DNA of 64,000 nt from contig CM075204.1 in NCBI GenBank assembly GCA_037577475.1, positions 8,816,855 to 8,880,854 on the forward strand. Direction: 5' to 3'. Position numbers and translations under genes: made by a program. The notes beneath the pieces are model-generated. The model was not told the DNA's origin. It did no database searches and saw only the letters and a list, made by a program, of their open reading frames with translations. Origin of the DNA: Chaunax sp. Z400. Lineage: Eukaryota > Chordata > Actinopteri > Lophiiformes > Chaunacidae. Of the stretch, positions 12,304 to 25,240 are shown piece after piece (position 1 is the first letter of the stretch; each line of letters opens with the position of its first letter).

Positions 12304-15300
12304 TGAGTAGGGGGTGCATGTGTTTTGCGTATCAGTGTTGCGTTTGCTCTCGCTGTGCTATGGTAGCAGTGGTAGCTTTACTGCCCCCGAAGGAAGTGGT
12401 GCAGGTTGGAGTGTTTAATCTTTGGCCTCAGGGGTTACAAGGGTGTGAGAGGAGAGAGCAGGGCAGACAGACATGAGCCTCCTTCAGACAGGCATTGTGC
12501 AACAGCGCCAGAATGAATTCCCTTCTCTGTGACCCCTTTGGGTTTGTTCAAACTGGACCAGACCAAGGCGTCACAACGCCACCTGTTCACAGTGTACGCC
12601 GGCATTCCGCAACGTTAAGAGGCGTTTCGTACAACGCAACAGCGGGCATAAAAACTGATATATTTCACTATCTCCCCAGTTAGCGGTCATTTTCTGTGCT
12701 TGTTATTCAAATAATGGACTTCCTGCATACCGACGCCTGTTTCGGCGCTGCTACTACCTCCCAAGGTGTCACAAAGGTGGAACAAACTGACACCGCATTA
12801 CGCCTTCATTGCGTTCAGACAGACATCGGAGCTGAATAAAGATGCAATAAGCCCGGAATGAAAATGCTGTCTGAATGGGGCTAAAGAGAGTGAGGGAGAA
12901 GGTGGCTTATGGACAAATGGAAGCGCTTATATTAATGATTATATCAATTTAAATGCAACTACTCTGATACAAATACATATTCACTCTCACTGCCTCTGCA
13001 GCCTCTGCCATTACTGAATACCCAGCAACCTGTATTTCTGCCCATTTCTCAGTCTTTTAATGTGCTTCATGATTCTCATTCTGTCTTAGATATTGTGCAT
13101 GAGAACCTGAAGATGGGCTCAGATGGCGAGAGCGACCAGGCTTCAGGAACGTCTTCAGACGAGGTGCAGTCGCCAACCGGTGTCTGTCTGAGGAACCGGG
13201 TCCACCGACGGATCTCCATGGAGGTGAGACGCGTGCAAACACTGGCACAATAAAGTGCAAGTCTGCATTCCATTCCCTTCACTCCCCTCTCCTCACCTTC
13301 AGCTCTATACTCTTCACTTCCTCCTCATCCTCTGACTCTAGGCCTCATGGGAGGGGTCAGCAGGGGGCTTGGTGGGTGGGTTGCTCATCTCCTAATGAGC
13401 TCTCTGTGTCTGGGCGTCATGATACTGATAGCTCCCTGAGGACAAGAGCAGCGGCTGGTGTGATAGGCTGTGCTGTAACCACAGTGATTTTCTATACATC
13501 AGATGTCTCTGCACAGATAGATGAATGGATAGATGTTCCTCTTACAAGGATGTATATGATTAAATGATGTCATTCAGAATCATGTCTGCATTTAAGCATC
13601 TTCCCAACATCAGAACATAATGATAATAATAATAATGATGATAATAATAATGATAATGATGATAATGATAATAATAAAAATGATGATAATAATAATAATG
13701 ATGATAATGATAATAATGATAACGATAATGATAACAATTATAATGATAATGATGATGATGATAATAATAATAATAATGATAATAACGACAACAACAACAA
13801 TGATAATAATGATAATGGTAATAATGACGATGATAATAATGATAATAATAATGATGATGATAAAAATGATGATGATAATAATGATGATAATAATAATGAT
13901 AATAACGATAATGATAATGATAATAATAATGATAATTATGATAATGATAACATTCCAAATAAACCAGAAATGATCTTTTATTTTACAGTACCGTTTCTGC
14001 CCTTTTAAATGAAATATAAATACATTAGGTGAACTAGAGGACCCCAGTTTGTCATTTTCTAACCTAAAGCTATTCAGTTTCCATCCATTAGAATGAGCCT
14101 TTTTTAACCACTGGGTATACCAGACACAGTCTGACACAAGCCTAGCGAAGAAAACGTGAACAGGATAGATGAAAAAGATGTTTTATTTGTCTCCGTCTGT
14201 TGGCAGGATTACTGAAAGGTTATGAAGAAATGTTTTTGGACAGGTAAGGATACAAGGAACAGTCTTTAGATTTTGGTGCTGATCCGGATCATCATCTGGA
14301 TTCAGAACGTCTTGCAGTATAGGGTCAATTACAAGATTTTAGCTTCTACCTTCATGGATAAAACCCACAGTGTTAGGAGAAATAATTACCCAGTGACATC
14401 CCTATAAGATCTAACACACATCAAAGTCTCCTCTGCTCTATATTTAGTTGAAAAAATAAGGCTTAACATTGGCTTTATGTGGGTTTATTTATGACACGCA
14501 GATGTTCCAAATAAATCATCCTCATCTATGAAAAGAGATCTTTTTCCTCTGAAAAGAGGGACGTCTCATCCTGGAGGACTCACGCCCCCTGCTGGCAGAG
14601 GAGTGTATGTGATAAAACCTACATCCTTGATGTTTTTCTCTCTCTGTCTCTCACACACAAGGGGATCTATTTTTCACTCGTTTTGAGTGTTTATCTCATC
14701 TGTGGGTACATGAAACAAGAGAAGCAGAAGGATGTGGTCTTAATCACCTGACCTGGTGCACACAGACACACGCACACACACACACACAGACACACACAGA
14801 CACACACAGAAGCTTTGTTACATAAGCTTAAATGCGCTGCTCTTCTTGTGGTTCTTCTGATGCCGCTGGAGGTGTTGATGAAGCTGTTTCGTGTCAGTAA
14901 AGAGGTTAAAGACACGGGCTTACTGAGTCTCATTACCAGACAATCCATTTCCTCCCTTCTATGTGGTTCTACATTCTATCTTTAATCTTATATTGTTAAA
15001 GGAGACACTGCTTATTACATCAACAGAACAATCCATTTAAAATATGTTATCACAAAGCTAGGGTGGCATGACATTTTACAAATAAAGCTTGTGTTTTGAT
15101 GTTTTTGTGGAACTGAGCCGTCGTCCTTGTTACCTCAAGAAATGACATTATCAGGATGTAATTCAAGACATTAACCTAACTCTGTCATGTTTTTAAAATA
15201 AATGTTACATAGCCTTTATGTGATATGTGATCATTTCTAGGTAGTGTAACCAAATGCAGATTTGCTTTAATTTAAATGTGAAATCAACACAGGCTTTGGG

Positions 15301-16578
15301 ATGACCAATCACTGTGTGTATTTATTCAAATTGCATTGTGGCAATGCAATACTCGACATTTCAGTTTGACTTATTTCCATTCAGAATAAAAATGAAAGCT
15401 TAATCAATCCCCTTTTATATTGCCACGTTTGTTTTGTTTTTGTTTCAACAGTTAACAATATTGTATCTCAAATGATAGGAAACGGACACAAACAGCAGAT
15501 TAACGACTAACAATTTGTTTGCCGGTTTATTTTTTGTGTTTTAATTCATCAAAGTGCCGGGCAACGGTTTTTAAGTGCCTAGTTTGTGGGATTTAGCAAC
15601 ATCTAGTGGTGAGGTTACAGATCACAACCAACCTAATACCCCTCGCCTCACCTTCCCTCTCCAAGAATGTAGAAGAAGAGAATCTATGGTGCCAAGAAAC
15701 ATGCAAAAGGCTCTCTATGGAGCCACTGTTTGGTTTGTCCATTCTGGGCTACTGTAGAAACGTGGTGGTGCAACATGGCAGACTCTACGGAAGACCGCTC
15801 CCTCCGTAAATATAAAAGGCTCATCCTAAGGTAAAGAAAACACTCCTCTTCTTAGTTTCAGGTGATTATACACCAATCAAAACATCATTATTATGAATAA
15901 TAACTGGTTCTTAAAAAAAACAGGGTGACAAACTGAGGGAAGAGCAACAATTTAAAGGACATGTAATAAAAATAGATGAAATTCAAAGAGGACAGACAAA
16001 AGCTGCTCGTTGCAGCCTGAAGAGTTTTAAGACTCCATCTTACACCAGAGGAAAAGCAGCACAGAGTCACGTTCAATAATTCTCCTCCTCCTCCTCATGA
16101 CACCAGTACAGTCCACATAATCAGAGCTTTTGTTTGAACTCTATGTTGTCATCATTCTGACACCTTCTCTGCAGCACCTTCATAGAGGAAATGCCAAATC
16201 TGAAAGTAAGTGCGGTGTCTTCTTCACTGTATTTTTACTCCAGTCAGCCAGCATTATGTTGCTTCATCTCTCTCAGGCGTATCTCTATTTTGATCCAAAT
16301 TTAGATATGATCACCCATCCACAACAAGAAGATATGAGCCCTTTAACACTGACGATGACAGCCTGCGGTGTAAATACAGACTATTAATATGCGCCGTAAA
16401 CATCGTTAAACACTTCTGAGTTGTTTAGTCTTGCCTGGTTTTCTCACTGTTTTGTTTGCATGTGTTGTGTTTTCAATCTGACTTGAGCTCACAAAGGTTT
16501 TGCTGTTCAGCCTCAGTCACGCCTTGACTCACTGCCTGCTATTTTTACCCTCTATAAGAACATGATCGATCGGATCGG

Positions 16579-16617
<39 letters not shown>

Positions 16618-19600
16618 AGTAGGTGGAGATGAGAGCAAGTTATTTTTGTGTGTGGGGGTGGATGGATGGATGGATGGATGGATGGATGGACTTGTCTTAC
16701 ACCACCTATGGACACGAGACATGTACCAGTATATTCATTACGCATGAAAGCAACTGTTTGACTAAAAACCATCAGCTCATGTGCTTAACAAACGGTGTGT
16801 TTGGGGTTAAGCAGCAAGAATTTCATCTTGCTACAGAGGTTTTCCAAAAACAAAGCTCCTCGCCCAGATTCACAAGAAGAATGTCAAATCAAAGCTAGTT
16901 TGAATTCTTAACATTCTTTTATTTTCTATGTGTGTGCATTTCAGGACCTCAACAAGCGCTTGTCTCTGCCTGCTGACATCCGAATTCCCGACGGTTACCT
17001 GGAGAAGCTGCAGCTCAGCAGCCCACCCTTCGACCAGCCGCTCAGCCGACGTTCCCGCCGAGCCTCGCTGGTTCGTGCCTATGCATCTTTGTCTCTGTGT
17101 GTGTTAGCTTTATAGCTTTTTACTCCCTCTGTGCAAGTAACCATGGCAACTGGCCCGGTGTGAGAACAAGATGGATTAATCAGAGTCTCATGCACTCGCC
17201 TCATGCCTTTAGCCCATCAAATGAGATCATTATACTTAGCGATTGTGCGATGATGGAGCTTTGTTTCAAAGTGTCAGCAACAGTTGTGAGCACCTAACAG
17301 GTAAAAAAAAAAAAAAAATACTGCATTTCTTTCTCCTTTAGTGATTTGATGTGTTGTTCTTTTCAAGTCACTACATTTAGAAATATAGGTATCATGCCTA
17401 TGTGTTAGAATTTTGGGAAGGTGTATGATGTTTGAAGCAAATTGCCTCCTGAAAAAAGAGCGAAGAAGCCTGGAGCTGCTCTCATTCACAGAGAAATCTA
17501 TCAGAGAAGAGGCAAAGAGACGATAACAGCACCAACAGTAACAGAGAAAAAAGCCAGAATACAAAACACCTGCATTTTGTTATGAGTTCATATGAAAGAA
17601 TATGGAACAGTAAAACCAGAGAATGATTTGACCACACAACCCAAAATAAGACTTTAACCCTGCCTAATTAATGGTACAACTTTATCTGTGTTTAATTCTG
17701 ACCTTGTCTTTTTTTTTCTTTTCCCCAGTCGGAGATTGGTTTTGGTAAGTTGGAGACGTACATTAAGCTGGACAAACTGGGAGAGGTAAGGAAGTGCTGG
17801 AATCCCAACTGACTTTATTAATAAAGAAAATACCAACTGAAGTTAATTCAGTAATATTGACCCAGCGTTATGTGTTGCATTCAGGGAACCTACGCCACAG
17901 TATTTAAAGGACGCAGTAAGCTGACAGACAACCTGGTGGCTCTGAAGGAGATCCGGCTGGAGCACGAGGAGGGAGCACCATGCACTGCCATCAGAGAAGG
18001 TAAACAGCCTTTGCCTCATTCTGTCACCTTCTTCTGGAAATAAAACATTTTGTCATATTGTTGGGTGATGATCTTTTAATGGAGGTTGTCCTGCGTCTCA
18101 TTCCATTTATGAGACTTTATTTAATTTGATTTGAGTCATTGGCTGTTTGTCATTAAAAAAAAGAAGAGTTGAATGTGTTTCTCTTTGTGTCAACATCTGT
18201 CGTCATTATCTCTGTAGTGTCGTTACTGAAGGACCTCAAACACGCCAACATTGTGACGCTGCACGACATCGTCCACACTGAAAAGAGCCTCACTCTCGTC
18301 TTCGAGTACCTGGTAAGAATCTACCCATTATGGTTAACAGAGCATAATGGTCTTTGTGGAGAGACAAAATATGTGTAAAATTACAAAAGACTGATATTAT
18401 ACATTTATTAAAGGACAATTTCAGCATTTTGTTTTTGTTTTACCAACTGTTTTTACAAGCATTCATCACAAACAAAGCGTTCAAAAGAGCATCGAAAACA
18501 CTTAAGTCAAGAAGGCTAATTTATTACAGTAGATTTGAAGGCATCATTTTTTGCAAAAATTACATTCAACAACATGTCATCATTTTTTTACATGTTCAGA
18601 AACAACCAGATGAAAGTAGAGGAAAAAGATGTTCAGTGATGTTTAAACGGGTCGGTGCTTTATGTGGGGAAAATACTGCATGAACAGAATATAATATGTG
18701 AAATGACAGATTAAGACATCAAGAAGCAAATGCATGTGAAAAAGTTTAATGATGTATTGTTAAACAAATGTGTCTGAAGGTATCTACTTTCATGTCTGAT
18801 GATGTCATCTCCCCCTGCAGGATAAGGACCTGAAGCAGTACATGGATGATTGTGGAAACATAATGAGCATGCACAATGTGAAGGTGATGACTTTCTGCTT
18901 TCTTTACTTTGTAATCATATTTTCTCTTTTCTTAACCCTGTGAGCTTTCATTTCCTCTTTTCTGTGTGGGTGTAATAGAGGTGATATATAGTGTTAACCA
19001 CATCTTTGACAAAAAGTCAGTGGCCCCTTGACTAGGATAAGAAAAAGCCAGGAACTAAAAGTCTGCATACACATCCCATCTGACATTTCAGCCACTATGG
19101 AAGCAGGAGAACCTGCTAATTAGGCAAATTAGACCTATATTTATATTCATAACATCAAGTCTATTGTATGTCCTTCCAGATCTTCCTGTTCCAGATTCTG
19201 CGAGGGCTGTCGTATTGTCATAAGAGGAAAGTTCTCCACAGAGACCTGAAGCCCCAGAACCTCCTCATCAATGAGAGAGGGGAACTCAAACTGGCTGATT
19301 TTGGTAAGAGGGACCGCGGCAGCAGTTATTGTCTCTAGTGCAGTAGAGCCTCTCTCCTGTGTAAACGCTCTGAATGTATGTTTATGTCTTTGGTGGGCTG
19401 GCAGGTCTGGCGAGGGCCAAGTCTGTCCCGACGAAAACTTACTCCAACGAGGTGGTGACTCTTTGGTACCGGCCTCCTGACGTTCTGCTGGGATCCTCAG
19501 AATATTCAACACAGATTGACATGTGGTAGGAGCCTCAGAAAAACCCTGCTAATAACACTTAGCACAGCTTTTAATGGAATCAAAATGATGATGATGATAA

Positions 19601-20528
19601 TACTACTACTAATAATAATAATAATAATGCCTCCAGGTGAGTAAAGGCCTAAAGGCAAACTAAGTGAGATGGAGAGCATGGAGGGAGAGCTGTAATGTTA
19701 AAGGGCCCGGTGCATGTCTGTGTTCTAAACACAGCTGTTATTACTGTAGTTATTATTTTAGTTATCAACACGGTCAGCAGTTGGAGCTGCAGCTCATTGA
19801 GGCCCAGTTTGCATTGAAATTCATGCTCCTCTGAGTCGCAACTTCTGTCGACATCAGCGTCTCAGATGATTTTACAAATAAACAAATAAATCTGCATAGA
19901 GATCACAGAAAATCACCTTTTTAAATCTACGGGCAAAATACGAACTAATAGTTAATTCAATAACCCTTTAATTTGCCAAAAATCTAATCGTAGCCCTCAG
20001 CTGACTGACTCCACGGTAAAATTATACTTCCTTTTTACATCTCCCGTTGCATGGTGGGAACTGTACCTCCAAAACATGTGACTATCCCCCATTTAGTGAA
20101 ACTGCTGTCTTTGTTTGTGTGTCTGCAGGGGTGTTGGTTGTATATTTTATGAGATGGCTGCGGGTCGGCCACTGTTCCCCGGCTCCACCGTGGAGGACGA
20201 GCTCCACTTCATCTTCAGGTTACTGGGTGAGTGACTCCTGGCAGGCCGGATCACCGGAGCGACTCAAATGACTCACCACACATTACTACCTGTTCTTATC
20301 AGGCAAAACACTGTATATCTGAGAGGCTGTGATTCTGTGACTTCAGGCACACCCACAGAGGAGAACTGGTCGGGAATCTCCTCCATCGAAGAGTTTAAAT
20401 CCTACAACTTCCCCAAATACAAACCACAGCCGTTGATCAACCATGCTCCCAGGTACTGTGGTCGGTCTGTGTGCCGGCATGTTCCACGTTCCTCACCAGT
20501 ATCTCATTTTCAGCCATTTCTTTTAGTC

Positions 20529-20572
<44 letters not shown>

Positions 20573-22934
20573 ACAAACAGGAAATCCTTTGGAACATTTC
20601 ACAGCCAACTTCCTTCCTCCCATGAGCCTCCACATTCCCATCAGGCCTTGCTGCAGGCAGACTGTAACCTGTTGTTCTTCCTTTTGTCTCCTCTAGGCTG
20701 GACGGTGAAGGTATCGAACTGCTGCTGTCTTTCCTCAAAGTGAGTGTTCACTTCCTTTGCAGTACCCAGAATGCAATTCACTCCATTACATTTGACACCT
20801 AATTAATGTTTTTCTTCCTTTTCTTGATTTTAATTTCTGTATCATGATGCACAGTTACACATTAAACTAATATAGATCAAATGGTGAATAATCAAACTGT
20901 TAATCATAAAAACACTTCACTCACTCATTGTCATCACGGAAATTATTCAGAGTTATTTCACTGATATTCTTTAAACATGAAAAAACACATGGATTTTTTT
21001 TTATTATCATCTTTAAAACAATTACTAGTTATTGTAGTACTATTGCAAAATCCTTGACCTTTTGGGAAGTTTTCTGAGCATTCAACCACATCTCATCATC
21101 TTCAGTGGAGCTGGTACAGGTGTGGTCACATGACTGAGATGTGAGACGCATGATAACAATTGGTCAAGATGTACCAGGAGCCAGTCAAGGACCCAGGAAG
21201 GATCAGGAGTCATGATTTGCGATTGATCGTACAAATTAGGTTATGTGATGCTGCAGTCTGCAGGATTGCTCCACCTCCATCTGCTAAAGAGGATGGTGAG
21301 AAAAGATCTGGAAGCTTTTGAGCTAAGATTCTCTTTACCACATAAATAAATATTGTGTGAAACTTTTATCAATTTAATTTTGTCACTGATTTAGAGTATG
21401 AAAAAGTGATTAAAACAGTTTTAATCAGTAAAGGCACTGACCATGAACGTCCGGTCGGGGTCCCTAATTTCACGTCTTGTCCCGCCTCATCAATTTAAAT
21501 GAGCTTTACTGGCATTAATGTTAATGAGGAAAATTAATATTTATTAATTATAACATTTGAACCAGAAAAGAAGATTGTAAGAAAGACATAATAGCCTGTC
21601 TTGAATTGGATGGTTGTGATGCTGTTAGCTGATCACTTGTCTCGAGATGAGTCACCACCTGTTTTCAGCTGTTCCAGTAATGTGGTGCTATGGATAACAA
21701 CGTCTGACTGATAGTCGGCCCAGCGATTTGACCAGAATTAACTATCTCAACAACCACTGGACGGGTTGCTATTTAAATTTTCTACAGACATTCGTGTTCC
21801 CCAGGGAATACACCTTTGGTGATCCCCTGACTTTTTACTCTAGCGCCACCATTAGGTTGACATGTGTGGTTTTAAGTGGAATTTCTCAACAGCTGTTGAG
21901 TAGCTTGCCATCAAATTTAGTAGACCGATTCATGGTCCCCGCAGGTCAAAAACTAATGATATTCATCAGCCTCTGCTGCACATTGGGTTTAATGCTAATA
22001 AACAAATGTTAACATGGTAACAATGTAATAATTAGAGAATAGCCCTAACAAGTAAAAGAAAATGAAAGATCTGACTGACGACAAGCAATAAAGTTCCTGT
22101 TTTTATTTTTGTCACCACAGCCACAGCACTGTCTGCTGAAATCACACAGTGGTTGAGATTTCCTGTTTCTGTCTCCACAGTATGAGTCCAAGAAGAGGAT
22201 CTCAGCCGAAGACGCCATGAAACATTCCTACTTCAGGCAGCTCGGGATGAGAATCCAAGCACTATCTGAGAGTGAGCGCACACACAGAACTGAAGAAAAG
22301 CTGCAGTCTCTCTTTCCTAGACGTTCTTATTGTGTTTTTTCTTTCCTGCCATCTGCTGGAGACTCAAGTTCTCTCTTTTGCAGGTATATCAATATTCACA
22401 TTGAAAGAAGTGCAGCTGCAGAGAGACCCGGGCTACAGGAACTCCTCGTACCCTGATTCAGGTGGGCGGGGATCACATCCACGTGCTTCAGCACTTAACC
22501 TCGTTAGATCATTTGACAAAGAAATAAACTATTCTTACTTTATACAATCATGTGGCATCAGAAAGCAGGTAAAGTCTGATCAAGGCTGTCTCAATCTGTC
22601 TTATTGATGTTAGGTAAGAAGTAAAGTTGAAGCAGGACCTTTAATTCGGTATGAGTCAAGCTTCATAAACATCCTACATTCCCCATAATCCATCAGGAAC
22701 AACATCTTCCTTTAGACCCTCCCTCACTTGGTAACGCAGACTTTATGTAAAAACATTTTCCGTTTCAAGACAAACCTCACATGACCCTGATCTTTGTAAT
22801 CTGAGCATCAGTAGATCCTGCCTACAATTTAAGGATTACTTGCAATTTTAATATAAAGAAAGGCATTATGGGTAATTTATCCTTTCCTTCCAGGTAACGG
22901 CAAGATCAGCAGGAGACAGAGCATGCTCTTCTAA
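5000..22934 (+). CDS. cdk17: Cyclin-dependent kinase 17 (PCTAIRE-2)
   Basis: Ser/Thr kinase of the PCTAIRE group, activated by cyclin Y-type partners, mainly in post-mitotic cells. Coding exons: 5000-5126, 7850-8014, 13090-13223, 16945-17070, 17729-17785, 17885-17999, 18218-18312, 18821-18883, 19180-19303, 19405-19525, 20129-20226, 20347-20452, 20697-20739, 22181-22271, 22384-22461, 22894-22934. They sum to 1584 nt, 527 residues; human is about 523. Visible: glycine loop LGEGTYATV (201-209), catalytic Lys224, PCTAIRE helix 235-241, HRD 314-316, DFG 334-336, ending in RRQSMLF. Exon 2 (NGRPPTSHSMHSF...) is specific to CDK17, excluding CDK16 and CDK18. The start at 5000 (MEKMKRIKK) parallels the CDK16 MDRMKK start; an in-frame ATG at 5009 matches the human CDK17 start. 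RRASL|SEIG, spanning exons 4-5, is the PKA-site region known from CDK16. The exon 4 donor (GTTCGT) is weak. It is tail-to-tail with ELK3. Confidence 0.97.
6030..6290 (-). repeat. Dispersed repeat (TTAGCTTAGCATAAAGACTGG family), decayed copy
   Basis: In minus orientation this matches a common percomorph intronic repeat recognised by its TTAGCTTAGCATAAAGACTGG core; the core lies around 6240-6265, where GCTAA is tandemly repeated. Further copies occur at 24880-25240 and 27040-27330. Noncoding, in CDK17 intron 1. I know the family only by its recurrence. Confidence 0.6.
8052..8089. repeat. (GGAA)n microsatellite
   Basis: Nine or so tandem GGAA units, about 40 bases inside CDK17 intron 2. Confidence 0.97.
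8690..8870 (+). repeat. Dispersed fish repeat fragment (GACATTCGTGGTTCCCAGAGG family)
   Basis: Shares the motif series (acagacattcgtg..., ...ctactggatggattgtcac...) with the longer copy at 21735-22020. No coding content. Confidence 0.55.
8920..9110 (-). mobile_element. 3' end of a non-LTR retrotransposon with (ATAAG)n tail
   Basis: Read on the minus strand, a conserved block (tttccccactgtgggactaataaaggg) is followed by a TCTTA microsatellite tail, here the ATAAG run at 8920-8942. This arrangement is typical of CR1/Rex-type LINE 3' ends in fish. Only the 3' untranslated part remains. Confidence 0.6.
9295..10030 (+). repeat. Purine-rich stretch of about 730 bases
   Basis: The plus strand is strongly biased to A and G, with many GGAGA, GAAAG and GGAAG words, without a fixed repeat unit or an open frame. 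It lies in CDK17 intron 2, so the purine strand is the RNA-like strand. Confidence 0.6.
10866..10975 (+). repeat. Retroelement fragment with CCTGGCGACCCGTCCAGGG block
   Basis: Carries the ggcgacccgtccagggtgtaccccgcctcttgccc string found in many fish SINE/LINE tails. Short and decayed. Confidence 0.6.
12275..12303. repeat. (GT)n microsatellite
   Basis: About 14 GT units in CDK17 intron 2. Confidence 0.97.
12483..12875. mobile_element. MITE-like element with short inverted ends
   Basis: The left end TTCAGACAGGCATT (12483-12496) is matched inverted by AATGCTGTCTGAA (12863-12875), with a one-base indel. The roughly 390-bp core is noncoding and richer in CG than its surroundings. No transposase. 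Family unassigned. Confidence 0.55.
13618..13951. repeat. Long imperfect (ATG/ATA/AAT) microsatellite
   Basis: About 330 bases of mixed TGATAATAA units in CDK17 intron 3. It creates stop-free frames on both strands (poly-Ile/Met on one, His/Tyr on the other) that are compositional artefacts. Confidence 0.97.
14190..14310 (+). repeat. Decayed copy of the ACCTCCGCCAAGG inverted-repeat family
   Basis: Shares ggcaggattac... and agattttggtgctgatccggat with the better copy at 28643-28824. The inverted ends are lost. Confidence 0.5.
15590..15905 (+). repeat. Dispersed fish repeat (GACATCTAGTGG...TATAAAAGGCTCAT family)
   Basis: A noncoding repeat recognisable by atctagtggtgaggtt..., aacatggcagactc... 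and aaatataaaaggctcatcctaagg. A second, 3' partial copy is at 59570-59755. It may be a DNA-transposon relic; type uncertain. Confidence 0.6.
16582..16690. repeat. (TC)n and (GGAT)n microsatellites
   Basis: TC array at 16582-16613 and GGAT array at 16660-16690, about 45 bases apart, in CDK17 intron 3. Confidence 0.96.
20531..20571. repeat. (TG)n microsatellite
   Basis: About 20 TG units in the short intron between CDK17 exons 12 and 13. Confidence 0.97.
21735..22020 (+). repeat. Dispersed fish repeat, longer copy
   Basis: Contains the series ctgacagacattcgtg-like, gatcccctgactttt, ctagcgccaccattaggttgacatgtgtggttt and ctaatgatattcatcagcctc, typical of a very abundant percomorph noncoding repeat. 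It lies in the intron before CDK17 exon 14. Related fragment at 8690-8870. Confidence 0.65.
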
Positions 22935-24514
22935 TGTCTGGTGAAGAGGATGGTCGACTGCCCGACATCTTCATCACTTCCCACCAATGTCTCGCATGAG
23001 CCCACCTCCTGTCGGAGTGACCCCCCCCCCTCCCACTTGCACACACACATAAACACACACACACACACACCCTGTGAGTGATTGACTCTGGGTTGAATGT
23101 ATTTGGAGACTGTGTTTATTTATTGGGGGCGGAGTGAGGTTGAATTTTTTGCTGCTAAACTACTACTGTCTGTATTTAACACACCGTCTGTTTGTGTGGG
23201 TGTGTGTGTGTGTGTGTACACGATGTGAACTCTGTGCACACTCGACAAGTTAGTACAGTTACTGTTGTTTTCCTTCTGACTACAATTCTTCGTATGAATT
23301 AGAATTCAACTGATGTTGTCGACTCTGTGATCCAAATTGTTGTTCTTGTTGTCGTGCTTGGAGACCGAACTCTTCAGTTCCTTCAGATTCTTTTTTTTTT
23401 TTTTTTTTACAAATATGTAAATCTATATAAATTTGGAGTTTATGTTTCGTTTTTCTTCAAGCTTCCGTGACTGAACTTTCCAATATTTCCAGGTTTAGAA
23501 AGACTGGACAGCTAAATGGTCTCTGTTGGGATAAATGAATCCTCTTGATTCCTCGTCATCATTTTTCCGAAACATTTCAACCTGACTCCAGGAGCCCTGC
23601 TGCTTCCTGTACGGTTACAGTAAGGGTCAAACGGCAGGACTGTGGTAACAACGTTGGTCTGTGGGTCAAAGAAGCACACACAGCATCCAATCAAACTGGG
23701 AGAACATGAAGCCATCTTTCAGTTATTTTCTTTTGGCCAATCTGGCTCAGAAATGGGACCAAAGCTGAGGATTAGGGAGGCAAACAGATCAGATGATGAG
23801 AGAAATGCATGGAGGCATATACTGGAGCTGAACAGGAAGCCATGTGATGTCCCACAGGAAGCCAGAAAACCTTCCCTAAAACCTGTCACAAAACTGCCAG
23901 GACTTCATTGCTTTAAAAAAAAAAATGCAATTTACACATTGTTGCTCTGTGTGCATTCAGAGATCTCACTGCAGTAACTCTTTGTTTTTAACTTGCACTT
24001 GCGTGTTTTTTTTTTCTTTCTTTTTTTGGAATCAGGGACCCGAGCCTTGAGACGGCTGAGTTAACCCAACAGTATTAAGATGTGTTCTCTGTGTCTGTGA
24101 TCTTTGGCCTCTTCTTGTGAAACAACAGCATGTGGCATGTTTTTCTGAGAGGAATGTTCAACAGCAAAATGTTTTTTTTTCCGCTTGGTGTCGGACCACT
24201 GCTCTCTCCAGCATTTGTACACAAGAAGGAAAAAAAAAAGAAAAAGATTTCAAATTGAAATTTTACATTTAACTTCCCACTGTGTTGTTTGCAACTGACA
24301 GTGATGCTACAGATGAAGCCATTTGAGAAATCTCACTTTTGACTGCATGTGCACTGAAGCAAATGGAAGATCTCCCAAAAATCTCTGAAACACTTAAATG
24401 TCCTCTAGTGTGCTTTGCAATCCTGGCTTAGTTAAGTTGCAGTATTTGTCTTTTTCAAAGATGGAGTGAAGGATATTTCCAGCAGCACTGTTAAAGTGAA
24501 AGCTGTTTCATGGC

Positions 24515-24812
24515 TGTACTTATAGCACCTTTCTTGTCTGACTGACCACTCAAAGCGCTTTACAGCACAAGCCAGCATTCACCCATTCACATGTACATTC
24601 ATACAGTGGTGGCATTTGTACCATGCAAGGCTCCACCTGCTCATCAGGAGCAGTAACCATTCACTCAAACACTTACACAACAGCCATTGGGAGCAATTTG
24701 GGGTTCAGTTTCTTGTCCAAGGACACTTCAACACGTAGACTGCAGGGGCTGGGGATTGAACCACCGACCTTCTGATAAGTGGACGACAGCTGACCACTGA
24801 GCCACAGGAATA
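24515..24812 (-). mobile_element. tRNA-derived SINE
   Basis: On the minus strand the element starts with a tRNA-like head: GTGGCTCAGTGGTCAGC resembles an A box and GGTTCAATCC (near 24760) a B box of an RNA polymerase III promoter. A conserved body follows (tgtccttggacaagaaactg, gctcctgatgagcaggtgg). A common teleost SINE class. It lies in the CDK17 tail region. Confidence 0.7.
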
Positions 24813-24879
24813 GTTTTGGGAAAATACGCTTAGCCACTTTCTTGTGGGAGTTGCAGTATTAAAGCTAGCATTGGGAGCA

Positions 24880-25240
24880 TGTTAGCTTAGTACAGAGGGA
24901 AAAAATCTGGGAAACAGCTAAACTGATTCCAGAATCTTAGAAAGTGGTTTGTTTAATTTGTACAAAAGACAAAGTGTAAAAATGACAAACTGTGGTTTGA
25001 AAGGACTGATGCACTTGAATAGGTGCAGCCAAGATTTCGGCCATGAAATAGTCCTGAAGGTGATCCCACGTAAAACTTTAACATCTTTTTACATCTTATA
25101 CAAATGAAACAAGTTTATCTAAGAGCTTAAGAGGTGCTGGTAAGAAGATAGAACCGAGCTAGTTGTTCTCCTCTGTTTCTAGTTCTTATGCTAAACAAAG
25201 CTAAGCTAACCAGCTTTATTGAACAATTGGTAGCGTGGTA
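24880..25240. repeat. TTAGCTTAGCATAAAGACTGG-family repeat, two copies facing each other
   Basis: The left part (24885-25020) reads on plus as the family body (gtttaatttgtacaaaagacaaagtg). The right part (25120-25240) reads on minus, with gctggttagcttagctttgtttagcataag. Together they form a loose inverted repeat. Confidence 0.55.

Noticed and set aside
13560..14137. Long stop-free frames on both strands, rich in Ile/Met or His/Tyr
   Set aside because: They are translations of an imperfect ATG/ATA/AAT microsatellite in a CDK17 intron; there is no protein-like composition.
19147..19512. 121-codon minus frame
   Set aside because: It is antisense to CDK17 exons 9-10, whose conserved protein explains the open frame.
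24515..24812. tRNA gene suggested by A- and B-box-like motifs
   Set aside because: There is no cloverleaf with acceptor stem; the sequence continues into a SINE body.
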